This document shows positions 8,243 to 16,112 of a DNA stretch of 64,000 nucleotides, in pieces. Origin of the DNA: Streptomyces sannanensis (lineage in GTDB: Bacteria; Actinomycetota; Actinomycetes; Streptomycetales; Streptomycetaceae); assembly GCF_039536205.1 (NCBI RefSeq), contig NZ_BAAAYL010000001.1:5518001-5582000 (forward strand), read 5' to 3'. The notes below the pieces were generated by a model. The model did no database searches. It was not told the origin of the DNA and saw only the letters and a list, made by a program, of their open reading frames with translations. A program made the translations under genes and the position numbers. How positions within the stretch are numbered: the stretch's first letter is position 1; each line of letters begins with the position of its first letter.

Positions 8243-8983
8243 ATGTACGAGGAGCGGCCCTCCCGCCTGGGCGGCGCCGTCGTCTGGACGCGTACCGCGT
8301 CCGCCGGCGCCGCCCACCCCGTCCTGCCGGACGGCTGCATGGACCTGCTGTGGACCGAAGGCAGACTCTTCGTCGCCGGCCCCGACACCCACGCGTACGT
8401 CCCCGACGACCCCGCGACCGTCCGCTACGCCGGAGTCCGCTTCGCCCCCGGCACCGCGCCCGCCTACCTCGGCGTACCCGCCCATGAGCTGCGCGACCAG
8501 CGGGTCGACCTCGCCGAACTGTGGCCCGCCGCCGAGGTGCGCAGGCTCACCGGACGAATGGACTCCGCCCTGGACCCCGCCGCCGCCCTGGAGGCCCTGG
8601 CCCTGCGGCACGCCGCCGCCGTGCCCCCGCCCGACCCGCTGCTTCGCGCCATCACGGTCCGCCTCGACGCGGGCCACACCGTCGCCGCGACCGCCGAAGC
8701 CGTCGGCCTGGGCGTGCGCGCGCTCCACCGCCGCTCCCTGGCCGCCTTCGGCTACGGCCCCAAGACGCTGGCCCGGGTGCTTCGGCTTCAGCGTGCCCTG
8801 GCGCTCGTACGCTCCGGAGTGCCGTACGCCGAGGCGGCGCTCGCGGCGGGCTGCGCCGACCAGGCCCACCTCGCCCGCGAGATGCGCGACCTGGCCGGCA
8901 CCACCCTCACCGCCTACGCCACCGCGTCGCTCGCGGCGAACAGCGACACCGCGGCACCGTCGGGGTCCAGCACCACGGCGTAG
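8243..8983 (+). CDS. AraC family transcriptional regulator
   Basis: 246 aa. The N-terminal ~140 residues ([38 protein letters not shown]) form the sensor domain seen in many actinobacterial AraC proteins. The C-terminal ~100 residues carry two helix-turn-helix units ([19 protein letters not shown] and [22 protein letters not shown]). ATG 8243 is probably leaderless (TAGCCT seven bases before). It converges with and overlaps the VOC gene by 70 bp, a pairing that suggests the VOC enzyme is its target; this is inference. Confidence 0.88.
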   Translation: MYEERPSRLGGAVVWTRTASAGAAHPVLPDGCMDLLWTEGRLFVAGPDTHAYVPDDPATVRYAGVRFAPGTAPAYLGVPAHELRDQRVDLAELWPAAEVRRLTGRMDSALDPAAALEALALRHAAAVPPPDPLLRAITVRLDAGHTVAATAEAVGLGVRALHRRSLAAFGYGPKTLARVLRLQRALALVRSGVPYAEAALAAGCADQAHLAREMRDLAGTTLTAYATASLAANSDTAAPSGSSTTA

Positions 8984-9318
8984 CGCTGCCCCCAGACGGC
9001 GTCCCAGGGCTTGAGATGGCCGGCGTACCCGGCCGCGGCCAGCGCCTCGTACGTCGCGTCCACCCCGGCCGGACTCCCGCAGTCGAAGGCCAACTCGATC
9101 CGGTGTCCGCCCTGCGGGCGCGTCCAGCCGGGATCGAAGGAGCGGACCACCTCTTCGGTGTCCCACATGATCCGCAGCCCACCGGGCAGGGACACCTCGA
9201 CATGCGGCGCGGACTCGGCCCCGGCCGGGATGTCCAGGCCGAGCCGGCGGTAAAAGGCGAGGGAGGCGGCCATGTCGGAGACGACCAGGCCGATGGCATC
9301 GAGTCGCGGTGCGTTCAT
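8914..9318 (-). CDS. VOC family (glyoxalase/bleomycin-resistance fold) protein
   Basis: 134-aa metal-dependent-fold protein with paired beta-alpha-beta-beta-beta units: [22 protein letters not shown] at the start and [16 protein letters not shown] at the end are classical VOC motifs. Substrate cannot be read. ATG 9318 is well positioned. Its 3' end overlaps the AraC regulator tail-to-tail by 70 bp, so the transcripts are antisense to each other there. Confidence 0.88.
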   Translation of the reverse strand: MNAPRLDAIGLVVSDMAASLAFYRRLGLDIPAGAESAPHVEVSLPGGLRIMWDTEEVVRSFDPGWTRPQGGHRIELAFDCGSPAGVDATYEALAAAGYAGHLKPWDAVWGQRYAVVLDPDGAAVSLFAASDAVA

Positions 9319-9459
9319 GCGGCCACCGTAGGCAGGCGGTTCACCAGAGGTCTTGAACGAATCGGACACCGCTCGAAAAAGAAGTGGCGCCGTCGGCAGC
9401 GGCCCCGATAAGGTCACTCCGGTCAAGAGCCGTATGAGAAACGGGAGGTGAGGACATTG

Positions 9460-9531
9460 GTGACTGTCATTGCGCTGCGGGCTGCCCGCGTTCAGGAGCT
9501 CATCATTTCCACCCCCGTGGTCTCCGGCTGA
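9460..9531 (+). CDS. Upstream peptide of rsgA, left (chromosomal) copy
   Basis: 23-aa reading frame starting GTG 9460 behind GGGAGG, ending VVSG-TGA at 9529-9531, 39 bp before the rsgA start. A homologous 23-aa peptide precedes the second rsgA copy at 43183-43254; both read ..R-[VI]-QE-[LF]-I-[IV]..TPV-[VA]-SG. Conservation of the protein frame, ribosome site and spacing across two diverged copies argues that it is translated and regulatory. Confidence 0.65.
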   Translation: MTVIALRAARVQELIISTPVVSG

Positions 9532-9544
9532 CTTTCTCCTTCCC

Positions 9545-9567
9545 GGGACCACATTTCGAAGGGTCCC
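9545..9567 (+). promoter_or_regulatory. Hairpin at the rsgA start, left copy
   Basis: GGGACC (9545-9550) pairs with GGTCCC (9562-9567). The right arm GAAGGGTCCC would hide the only purine-rich ribosome-site candidate before the TTG start at 9571. The equivalent hairpin exists at 43290-43314 in the other copy. Confidence 0.45.
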
Positions 9568-9570
9568 CTC

Positions 9571-10020
9571 TTGTACCTCTCTTCTTCTCCTTCCTCCGTC
9601 TCGCACCCTCTCGCCGCCTACGGCTGGGACGAGGACCTGGAGGCAGAGTTCGCCTCCTACGCCGCGCAAGGCCTGCTGCCCGGCCGTGTCGTACGGGTCG
9701 ACCGTGGCCAGTGCGATGTCGTCACCGCCGACGGCGTCGTCCGGGCCGACACCGCGTTCGTCACCCCGCACGACCCGATGCGCGTGATCTGCACCGGAGA
9801 CTGGGCCGCCGTCGACCCGGAGGGCAGCAGCCCCCGGTACGTACGGGCGTACCTGCCGCGCCGGACCGCGTTCGTGCGCAGCACCTCCTCCAAGCGGTCC
9901 GAGGGCCAGATCCTCGCCGCCAATGTCGATCACGCGATCATCGCGGTCTCGCTCGCAGTCGAGTTGGACCTCGGACGCATCGAGCGCTTCCTGGCACTGG
10001 CCTGGGAGAGCGCCGAGTAG
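9571..10020 (+). pseudogene. rsgA: 5' half of rsgA, cut by the integrative element
   Basis: 149-aa remnant of the ribosome-small-subunit GTPase RsgA. It keeps the N-terminal region and OB-fold (GRVVRVDRGQCDV, FVRSTSSKRSEGQ, VSLAVELDLGRIERFLALA) and then ends WESAE-stop, so the circularly permuted GTPase domain and zinc-binding tail are missing. The complete hybrid gene is at 43315-44490; over about 130 shared residues I count roughly 22 differences. The break coincides with CCTGGGAG at 10001-10008, the inferred attL. It is most simply the chromosome's original 5' half. Confidence 0.85.
10001..10020 (+). other. Inferred attL
   Basis: CCTGGGAG here is shared with 43805-43812. To the left the sequence reads as normal rsgA (..LALAWE); to the right (AGCGCCGAGTAG) it becomes island sequence with a stop. 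Rebuilding attP from the island ends gives TCGGCG and CGCCGA as inverted flanks placed symmetrically around CTGG, as expected for a serine-integrase site. Confidence 0.65.
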
Positions 10021-10087
10021 TACACACCAGCCCTCACCTGCACAGATGCCGTTTGGAGCGGCCGGATCTGTGAGGTAGGAGGGCACT

Positions 10088-11683
10088 ATGGCGAAGAAGA
10101 CGGCAGAGGAGTTCCGGGACGGTTCTCCCGAGGAGCTGGCAGGGAAGTCCCCGGAGGACCTGGTCGACCTCTACCTGCGCCGCAGCAAGAAGAGGGAGAC
10201 GGTCGAGACCCTCAAGCAGCACGCGCGCGACCTGCGCCGTGAGATGGACCGGCAGGGGCTCACCGTCCGCAAGGTCTGGCTGGAGCAGCGAAGCGCTTCC
10301 AAGCAGCACGTGCGGCGCGAGAAGCTCGAAGGCGCGATGGCCGCCGTCATGGACGGCGAGATCAAGACGCTAGCCGTCTGGAAGACTGACCGCTTCGACC
10401 GACGGGGCATGGCTGCCATAGGCACGGCCCTGGACGAGTTCGACCGCCGGCAGGCTCGGCTCTTCGTACTCCAGGAACGCCTGGACTCCAGCCAGCCGGG
10501 CACCCGCATCGTCTTCGCGATCCTGGCCGAACGCGCTCGCGAGGAGATCAAGGACCTCACCCTCCGGGTGACGACCGGAAAGAACGCGGCACGCACCGCC
10601 GGCCGGTGGCCGGGTGGCCGCACCCCGTACGGCGTCCGCTCCCCCAGGGGATCGGGACACATCGAACCGGACCCTGCCGAGTACCCGCACGCCCGTCGCA
10701 TCGCGGACGAGCTGCTGGCCGGGAAGTCCGCGATGCGCGTGGCCCACGACCTGGAACGGGACGGCATCCGGACGCGCGACGGCGCCCGCTGGGACGCCCG
10801 CGCGATCACGCGCATGGTGCGCTCCACGGCATGGGCCGGCCTGCTGCCGACCAAGGACAGGCGGTTCGACGAGCACGGCCAGCCCCTTGACGTCTGGGTG
10901 CCCTCGGCCGAGCCCGTGCGGGACGCCGAAGGTAACCCGGTGGTCATCGGAACCGGCGTCGTCAGCCCGGGGGAGCGGCTCCGGATCCTCGCGCTGATCG
11001 AAGCGCGCGTCACCAAGATGGGCGGGGGATCACGCGGGAAACGCCCGCACACCACCTTCCTCGGAGGCATCTTCTCCTGCCCGCACTGCGGGAAGGGCAT
11101 GACCGGCAGTGGCAGCGGCAGCGCCCGCAGCCTCATGTATCGGTGCCGCACCCGATCGGTGTACGGCAAGGACGCCTGCCCTGGTGTAGTGGTCCGAGCG
11201 CCGCGTATGGACGCGGCGGTCGAGGCGATGTGGCTGAGCCACGTCTCGGCTCTCGAACACGGATCCCCGGGCCTCGACGCCATCGTCCGACGTTGGGCGG
11301 TTTTCCACGACGTGGAGAAGGAACAGCGCCGCAAGGAGGTCATGGCCGGCCTCGACGCGGCGAGGACACGCCGCGACAAGCTGGAACACGACTTCTATGT
11401 GGAAGGCACGTTGTCCGAAGACCGGTTCAAGACGTTGGCAGCCGAGCAGTCGGCGGTGATCGAGTCGCTCGACCTCGAAGCGGCCGAACTCGCACGGGAA
11501 GCCGACCTCTCTGTCTTCTTCGCAGACGGCGAGGCACTGGCGGACGCGTGGGCGGAGTCGACGCTCGCGGACCGGCGCATGCTCCTGGGCTGCGTCCTGA
11601 AGTCGTTGACGATCGTTCCCGCACGGTTCCCTGGGGACCGCACCCCGATTCTCAGCCGGGTCGTTCCCCAGTGGGTCGCCTGA
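10088..11683 (+). CDS. int: Large serine recombinase (integrase)
   Basis: 531 aa, the size of phiC31/TG1-class integrases. An N-terminal resolvase domain has the catalytic serine in YLRRSKKRE (about Ser33) and the arginines of WKTDRFDRRG and ILAERAREEIKDLTLR. The recombinase domain (GGRTPYGVR..) follows, then a zinc ribbon (CPHCGKGM ... YRC ... C) and a C-terminal coiled coil (residues ~430-490) that controls synapsis and direction. ATG 10088 follows TAGGAGG. It catalyses attP x attB integration without high homology; its partner factor is the gp3-like gene at 42291. Confidence 0.95.
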   Translation: MAKKTAEEFRDGSPEELAGKSPEDLVDLYLRRSKKRETVETLKQHARDLRREMDRQGLTVRKVWLEQRSASKQHVRREKLEGAMAAVMDGEIKTLAVWKTDRFDRRGMAAIGTALDEFDRRQARLFVLQERLDSSQPGTRIVFAILAERAREEIKDLTLRVTTGKNAARTAGRWPGGRTPYGVRSPRGSGHIEPDPAEYPHARRIADELLAGKSAMRVAHDLERDGIRTRDGARWDARAITRMVRSTAWAGLLPTKDRRFDEHGQPLDVWVPSAEPVRDAEGNPVVIGTGVVSPGERLRILALIEARVTKMGGGSRGKRPHTTFLGGIFSCPHCGKGMTGSGSGSARSLMYRCRTRSVYGKDACPGVVVRAPRMDAAVEAMWLSHVSALEHGSPGLDAIVRRWAVFHDVEKEQRRKEVMAGLDAARTRRDKLEHDFYVEGTLSEDRFKTLAAEQSAVIESLDLEAAELAREADLSVFFADGEALADAWAESTLADRRMLLGCVLKSLTIVPARFPGDRTPILSRVVPQWVA

Positions 11684-11865
11684 CGTATTTCGCGATGCTG
11701 TGATCCCGGAACAGGGAAAACCCTGTTCCGGGGTCTGCGCGCCGTGGTGCATCTGTCAGCCTGGATCGACCGCGCGATAGTCGGTCTGTGGACGAAGAAC
11801 GGGAAGAGGTGCCCGCTGACCTTGGATGATGGGAGTTCCTACGCCTCATCAGTCCCACGAAGCGC

Positions 11866-12108
11866 TCCGCGCTCGCCCACCTGCCGTCGGGGAAGTTCAC
11901 CGCGAACGCCGCCTGGCTCACCCTCGCAGCCACCGCCTACAACCTCACCCGGGCCGCCGGCCGCCTCGCCGCCGTCTTCCACGCCCGGGCCATGACCGGC
12001 ACCATCCGCCGCCACCTGATCCACATCCCGGCCCGGATCGCCACTGGCGCCCGCCGCCTCACCCTCCACCTGCCCAGGCACTGGCGCTGGGCCGACGACT
12101 TGGCCAGC
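11866..12108 (+). pseudogene. IS1380-type transposase, C-terminal fragment
   Basis: Plus-strand frame reading LAHLPSGKFTANAAWLTLAA, then YNLTRAAGRLAAVFHARAMT and RRLTLHLPRHWRW, the conserved end of IS1380-family transposases. It has no 5' part and runs straight into the IS5 remnant on the other strand near 12105, so it is a dead fragment produced by nested insertion or deletion. Confidence 0.7.
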
Positions 12109-12575
12109 ACCACCATGCCAATGATCAGGCCCAGGACGTCCACGGCCAGTTCGCGCTTGCGGCCCGATACCTTCTTGTTGGCGTCAAGTCCTGTCGTGGT
12201 CTTCGGGACACCGGCGGCCGCACGCACGGACTGGGTGTCGATGATCGCGAGGGCCGGGTCCTCTAATCGCCGGGCCTTCTCCCGCACCTGGCAGCGCAGG
12301 AGTTCCTGGATCCGCTGGTCCAGGCCGCACTCGCGCCACAGAGTGAAGTAGTAGAACACCGCCGACCAGGACGGCAGGTCATGGGGCAAGTAGCGCCAAT
12401 GAAAGCCCGTTCGGTTCTGGTAGAAGATCGCGTTCACGACCTCCCGCGGATCGCAGGACCCAGGGTCACCGGTCGCTTACCGCCTCACCCGCTCCTGCTT
12501 CCAGCCCGTGATCATCGGCTCGATCAACGACCACTGCTCGTCCGATAGGTCGCTCGGATACGGCTCTCTGTCCAC
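12103..12575 (-). pseudogene. IS5-type transposase, frameshifted and truncated
   Basis: Begins at GTG 12575 with REPYPSDLSDEQWSLIEPMI and reaches a stop after QERVRR; the protein resumes in another frame with VVNAIFYQNRTGFHWRYLP, then LAIIDTQSVRAAAGVPKTTT (first DDE aspartate) and GRKRELAVDVLGLI. It is cut near 12105 by the IS1380 fragment, losing the rest of the DDE domain. Not functional. Confidence 0.75.
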
Positions 12576-12858
12576 GCTTGCATCCCGGCATGTCCATGTC
12601 GAGTGCCTGGCCCGCGCGGCGATCAGTCCCACGATCGAGCGATCACGAAGCAAGAAAGACCGGACTTAACGCCCATTCAGACCGTGCATGAGGCACTCAC
12701 GCGCCACGTTCCCGAGACGGGGCCGTGGAGTGTTGGACGGTATTGGCCTGTTAGCCGTCGAGGGCCCATTGCAGCCCTTGGGTCGAAGCGGGACCCCAGG
12801 ACCATCTTCCGGCAGTAAACTCCAAGCCCGCTGATCGACAACAGACCTTGGAGGACCG

Positions 12859-13599
12859 TTGTCCGCACCGCCGCCGTCCTGGCTGCATGGAATGCGCACC
12901 CGATACTCCCGCCTGGAGAACGCGTCCAAGATCGGGGTCTGGGGCATCGCCATCTCCAGCATCTTAGCCCTTACTGGCATTGCCGTGCAGGTCGGTGCCG
13001 ATGGCGACAGCAAGCCGGATGCCAAGCCTCCCGCTGCCACCTCGACGCCGACGCCCGCACCGGGTAACAGCCGCACCCCGTCCTCCAGCAGTACTCCGGC
13101 GAGTCCCTCGTCGGCCCCGCGGTCCTACGTGATGGTCTTTGAGGATCAGACCATGAGCCTCGGGTTGCCCGATGACGATATCGGCTCCCTCGACTTCGAC
13201 ACCCCTGCCACCCGCCGCTATACCGACGGCGAGTGGTCCGCGATGACGTCGAACTCCGAGCAAACCGGCACTCCGAAGGAACCGGACCTGTCGTACAGCA
13301 ACCCAGTCTGGGGCTACTTGACGCTCGTGAAGGGCCGGAACGCCGCGCAGCTACGCCCTGAGTCCATGCCAGCCACCGCCGAAGATTGCGCTCGCAGCGC
13401 CCAGGTTGGAGGCTTCACCGAAGCCAAGATGTCCGAATGGAAGCTCCCGCCGAAGACGGTGCTGTGCATCGTGACCGACAAGGGCAACATCGTGCGGGCC
13501 ACAGTTGCCCGCCTAGTCGGAGGCGATTCGAACCGCCGCGCCAACAACGCTCCCGACCAGATCGAGCTCTCGGTTACCCTATGGAAGCCCGCCACGTAG
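12859..13599 (+). CDS. Single-pass membrane protein with extracytoplasmic domain, hypothetical
   Basis: 246 aa. A short basic N-terminus is followed by one transmembrane helix (IGVWGIAISSILALTGIAVQ, residues ~26-46), a Ser/Thr/Pro/Ala-rich linker (~50-90) and a ~150-residue globular domain likely outside the cell. TTG 12859 has GGAGG at a five-base spacing; an ATG at 12892 lacks one. One TTA codon (12964) makes it bldA-dependent in principle. No family was recognised. It stands alone between IS debris and the CATRA block. Confidence 0.65.
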   Translation: MSAPPPSWLHGMRTRYSRLENASKIGVWGIAISSILALTGIAVQVGADGDSKPDAKPPAATSTPTPAPGNSRTPSSSSTPASPSSAPRSYVMVFEDQTMSLGLPDDDIGSLDFDTPATRRYTDGEWSAMTSNSEQTGTPKEPDLSYSNPVWGYLTLVKGRNAAQLRPESMPATAEDCARSAQVGGFTEAKMSEWKLPPKTVLCIVTDKGNIVRATVARLVGGDSNRRANNAPDQIELSVTLWKPAT

Positions 13600-14161
13600 C
13601 CCAGGTGCTCCCGGGACGACGATGTGCCCAGCACGGAAGGTGCACCGGGGGTGGAGCTGAGGCCCGGGTCCGCAGCGTCAGGAGCCGAGCTGGCTCCGAG
13701 ACGGCGCCCGGGCCAACGGTGCGTTCTCCGCTCGCGGGCGGGCTGCTGGAGAACCTCTTCGGCAGCACGCTCGGCGGTGGTACGACCACGTGAGGTTTTG
13801 CACCGCCCGGTCATCGTCGAGGGGGACGGTCCGTGTCCCGAGAGGGCGGCGCGTGCTGCTCACCGACGAGGTCTTGCAGGCATCGGGACAGGAAGCGTCC
13901 GGCCTCGCGTTGTACTCGGCGCTATCGCGCCGGGCTGGCTCATGTTTAAGAGGGGTCACCCCATAGTCGAATCAGTCCGACGCCCACGTCCCCACCACGC
14001 CGGCGACGACGGCGGGAACCAGCACGACCAGTGCCTTGTAGCCACCGCGTCGACCTTGCGGAGGTAGGCGGCGGGGGAGGAGGTGCGGTCATGGTGAGGC
14101 CGTTCTCGATCGGGTCCGAAGGCGAGTGTCCTGCGTTCCTCGCGTGCTGACGGAGGTCTCG
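13600..14161. other. No gene seen
   Basis: 562 bp between the membrane protein and the CATRA membrane component. Several frames are open by chance, but none has a ribosome site, recognisable domain or normal third-position GC pattern. It may contain decayed coding sequence. Confidence 0.5.
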
Positions 14162-15721
14162 TCAGGGAGACGACCTCCGGGTCAGCCAGCTGCCTGCAAC
14201 GGCCAGGAGGACCATGCAGATCAGCACGCTCGGTGTCGTGTGGCCGAGGGCTCGGCCCACCAGCCAGCCAGTCGCTGCACCGGTCAGCGCCAGGGACCCG
14301 ACCTCCAGGACGGCGCCGATCCGTCCGCCGGTCCCGCCCCGCCACCGGCGTGCGATCAGCAGCGGGAGGACGAACGCCAGCGAGCCGAGCACGGCGATCA
14401 GGGGGGCGTGGAACCGTACGGGCAGGGGCAGCTTGTAGGCCAGGGCCTGGATCGCGGTCAGGGTGAGCAGCACGGAACCGATGACCGTGGTCTGGATCAG
14501 GGACAGGTATTGCTGGTGGCTCTGCAGCCGTTGCGCGGCGGACTCCGTGGCGACCCGCGCGGCCTCGGCCACCTGCTCCCGCGCGATGCCCAGGTAGGTC
14601 ATGTCGTCGTCGAGGACCGCGGCCAGCCGCGCGCGTAGTTCCTCGTCGCCGTCGAGGACCCTCGGCCGGCCGTCCGCGCCCGCCCCCAGGACGCGCAGGC
14701 CAGCGGACGAGATCTCCAAGGAGCGGGTCATGGTGCGCAGGCCGCCGCTGGTCGCGCTCGCCAGTCGTTCTTCGGCCAGGGCCTGCCGGGCCTGTTCGGC
14801 GATACGCTCCCAGCGTTCGAGGGCGCGTCGGCCCGTGGCGGGGCGGTCCGCCGAACTTGCAGTCAGCTCCTGCCACTTCCTGGTCAGTTCTTCGCCGATC
14901 TGTCTCAGCTTGCCGACGTGTTCGGTCAGGGCTGCGTCGCTGTCGAGGCGTAACCGGTGGCTCTCCCGGATCTGAGCGGCGGCGATGAGATAGCGGGTCA
15001 GCGGCACTAGGTCACCGTGCGCGGAGTACCAGCTCCAGTCGTCCAGCAGGCCTTCCTGCCGGTCGTTCGCCACGGTGGTGAGGAGCAGATCGCGGCGGGC
15101 CGTGTACGTTTCCCCCGATCGGGTGAGCTCCCACAAGCTCAGCCCGTCGTCGGTCTCCACTGGGCGGGAGAGCCGCGAATCGGGCGACAGGTCCCGGCGG
15201 AGCCCCTCCGCGACGCGCGCCGGGTCCGGGGGCGCACCGCCGTCGGGGACGCCGAGTGACCGGTAGACGCGGACCGATCCGATCAGCGATGCGTCGGTTT
15301 CGACGGCGTTTCCGGCATCCCCTGCCGCCGCGGCCACGGACGCGGCTCGCGAGCGGGCCTCTTCCCAGACGCGTCCGAGCGCGCGTAGCGCCTGCGCGCT
15401 CTGCCCGGCGGTGCGGCCCGGCCCTTCCTCCTCGGCCAGCATGACGGTGAGCCCCACAACGTCGTGCAGCCGGTAGAGCAGCGCCTGCCTGGCCCCGGTG
15501 GCGTCGGCCCGTAACCGCAGGAAGTGGACGCTGCTCCCGTTCCTCAGGTCGGTGGGAAGGGACAGTTCGCCGCCGTCCTGGAGCGCGGTGTCCATGCCGG
15601 CCTGCGCACACGTCTCCCACAGGAGGCGCAGGAGCCGTCCGCCCCGGTCGTCGAGCCGCCGGGACGCGAAGAAGTAGTGGAGTTGCAGAGCCTCTCGCGC
15701 ATGGCGCGGTTCACTGCTCAT
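14162..15721 (-). CDS. CATRA conflict-system membrane protein
   Basis: 519 aa. The N-terminal ~380 residues are soluble (starting EALQLHYFFASRRLDDRGGRL and including SLWELTRSGETYTARRDLLL), with a helical region around 240-400. Four hydrophobic segments end the protein (TTVIGSVLLTLTAIQALAYK, LIAVLGSLAFVLPLLIA, GSLALTGAATGWLVGRALG, SVLICMVLLAVAGSWL). This build, next to a CHAT/TPR gene, matches the CATRA (caspase-TPR repeat-associated) proteins described in computational surveys of bacterial conflict systems. It probably anchors the response at the membrane. It overlaps the small upstream partner by 11 bp. Confidence 0.75.
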   Translation of the reverse strand: MSSEPRHAREALQLHYFFASRRLDDRGGRLLRLLWETCAQAGMDTALQDGGELSLPTDLRNGSSVHFLRLRADATGARQALLYRLHDVVGLTVMLAEEEGPGRTAGQSAQALRALGRVWEEARSRAASVAAAAGDAGNAVETDASLIGSVRVYRSLGVPDGGAPPDPARVAEGLRRDLSPDSRLSRPVETDDGLSLWELTRSGETYTARRDLLLTTVANDRQEGLLDDWSWYSAHGDLVPLTRYLIAAAQIRESHRLRLDSDAALTEHVGKLRQIGEELTRKWQELTASSADRPATGRRALERWERIAEQARQALAEERLASATSGGLRTMTRSLEISSAGLRVLGAGADGRPRVLDGDEELRARLAAVLDDDMTYLGIAREQVAEAARVATESAAQRLQSHQQYLSLIQTTVIGSVLLTLTAIQALAYKLPLPVRFHAPLIAVLGSLAFVLPLLIARRWRGGTGGRIGAVLEVGSLALTGAATGWLVGRALGHTTPSVLICMVLLAVAGSWLTRRSSP

Positions 15722-16040
15722 CCTGGTCCTCGGTGCGCTCCCCCTCGGGAGCGTCCTCGACCAGCCAGTCCTGGATCAGCGCCTTGCGCTCCAGGATCCG
15801 CTCCGAGGCCTCGGTCGTCTCGCCCGTCAGCTTCCTGGGCGCGCGCATCACTGTCACGAGGTCATCGAGCTCAAAGAGCGCCTGCCGGAAACCGTCGTGG
15901 TCGTCCCGGTCCAGCGAGCCGGACATGGCGGCCAGACACTCCTCCACCCGGTGCCAGCCCTCCGGAGTGAACCGCCTGCGCACCGTCTCGTCTAGGATCT
16001 CCTCGGCTTCCTCGCGAAGACGCCTCAACTCGGCCCGCAC
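15711..16040 (-). CDS. CATRA system-associated small protein
   Basis: 109-aa acidic helical protein from GTG 16040 (ribosome site AAGGGGG). It includes LRRLREEAEEILDETVRRRF, WHRVEECLAAMSGSLDRDD and a polar tail. Its stop lies inside the membrane-component gene (11-bp overlap), so both are cotranslated, and it is divergent from the CHAT gene. A small helical protein in this position is typical of CATRA loci and may keep the protease in check or link it to the sensor; that role is inferred. Confidence 0.7.
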   Translation of the reverse strand: MRAELRRLREEAEEILDETVRRRFTPEGWHRVEECLAAMSGSLDRDDHDGFRQALFELDDLVTVMRAPRKLTGETTEASERILERKALIQDWLVEDAPEGERTEDQDEQ

Positions 16041-16112
16041 ATCGCCCCCTTGGTAATCTCCCGGTCTCCGGGCCCAGCCTAGGGCATCGGACGGGACGGC
16101 GATGGGGGGCGG
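16041..16112. promoter_or_regulatory. Divergent promoter region of the CATRA locus
   Basis: The 72 bp between GTG 16040 (minus) and ATG 16113 (plus) must hold the promoters of both arms unless they start inside genes. It contains TTGGTAATC (16049-16057) and TAGGGC but no convincing -35/-10 pair that I can assign. Confidence 0.35.

Noticed and set aside
13622..14067. Plus-strand 147-codon frame
   Set aside because: No ribosome site, poor codon pattern and no domain.
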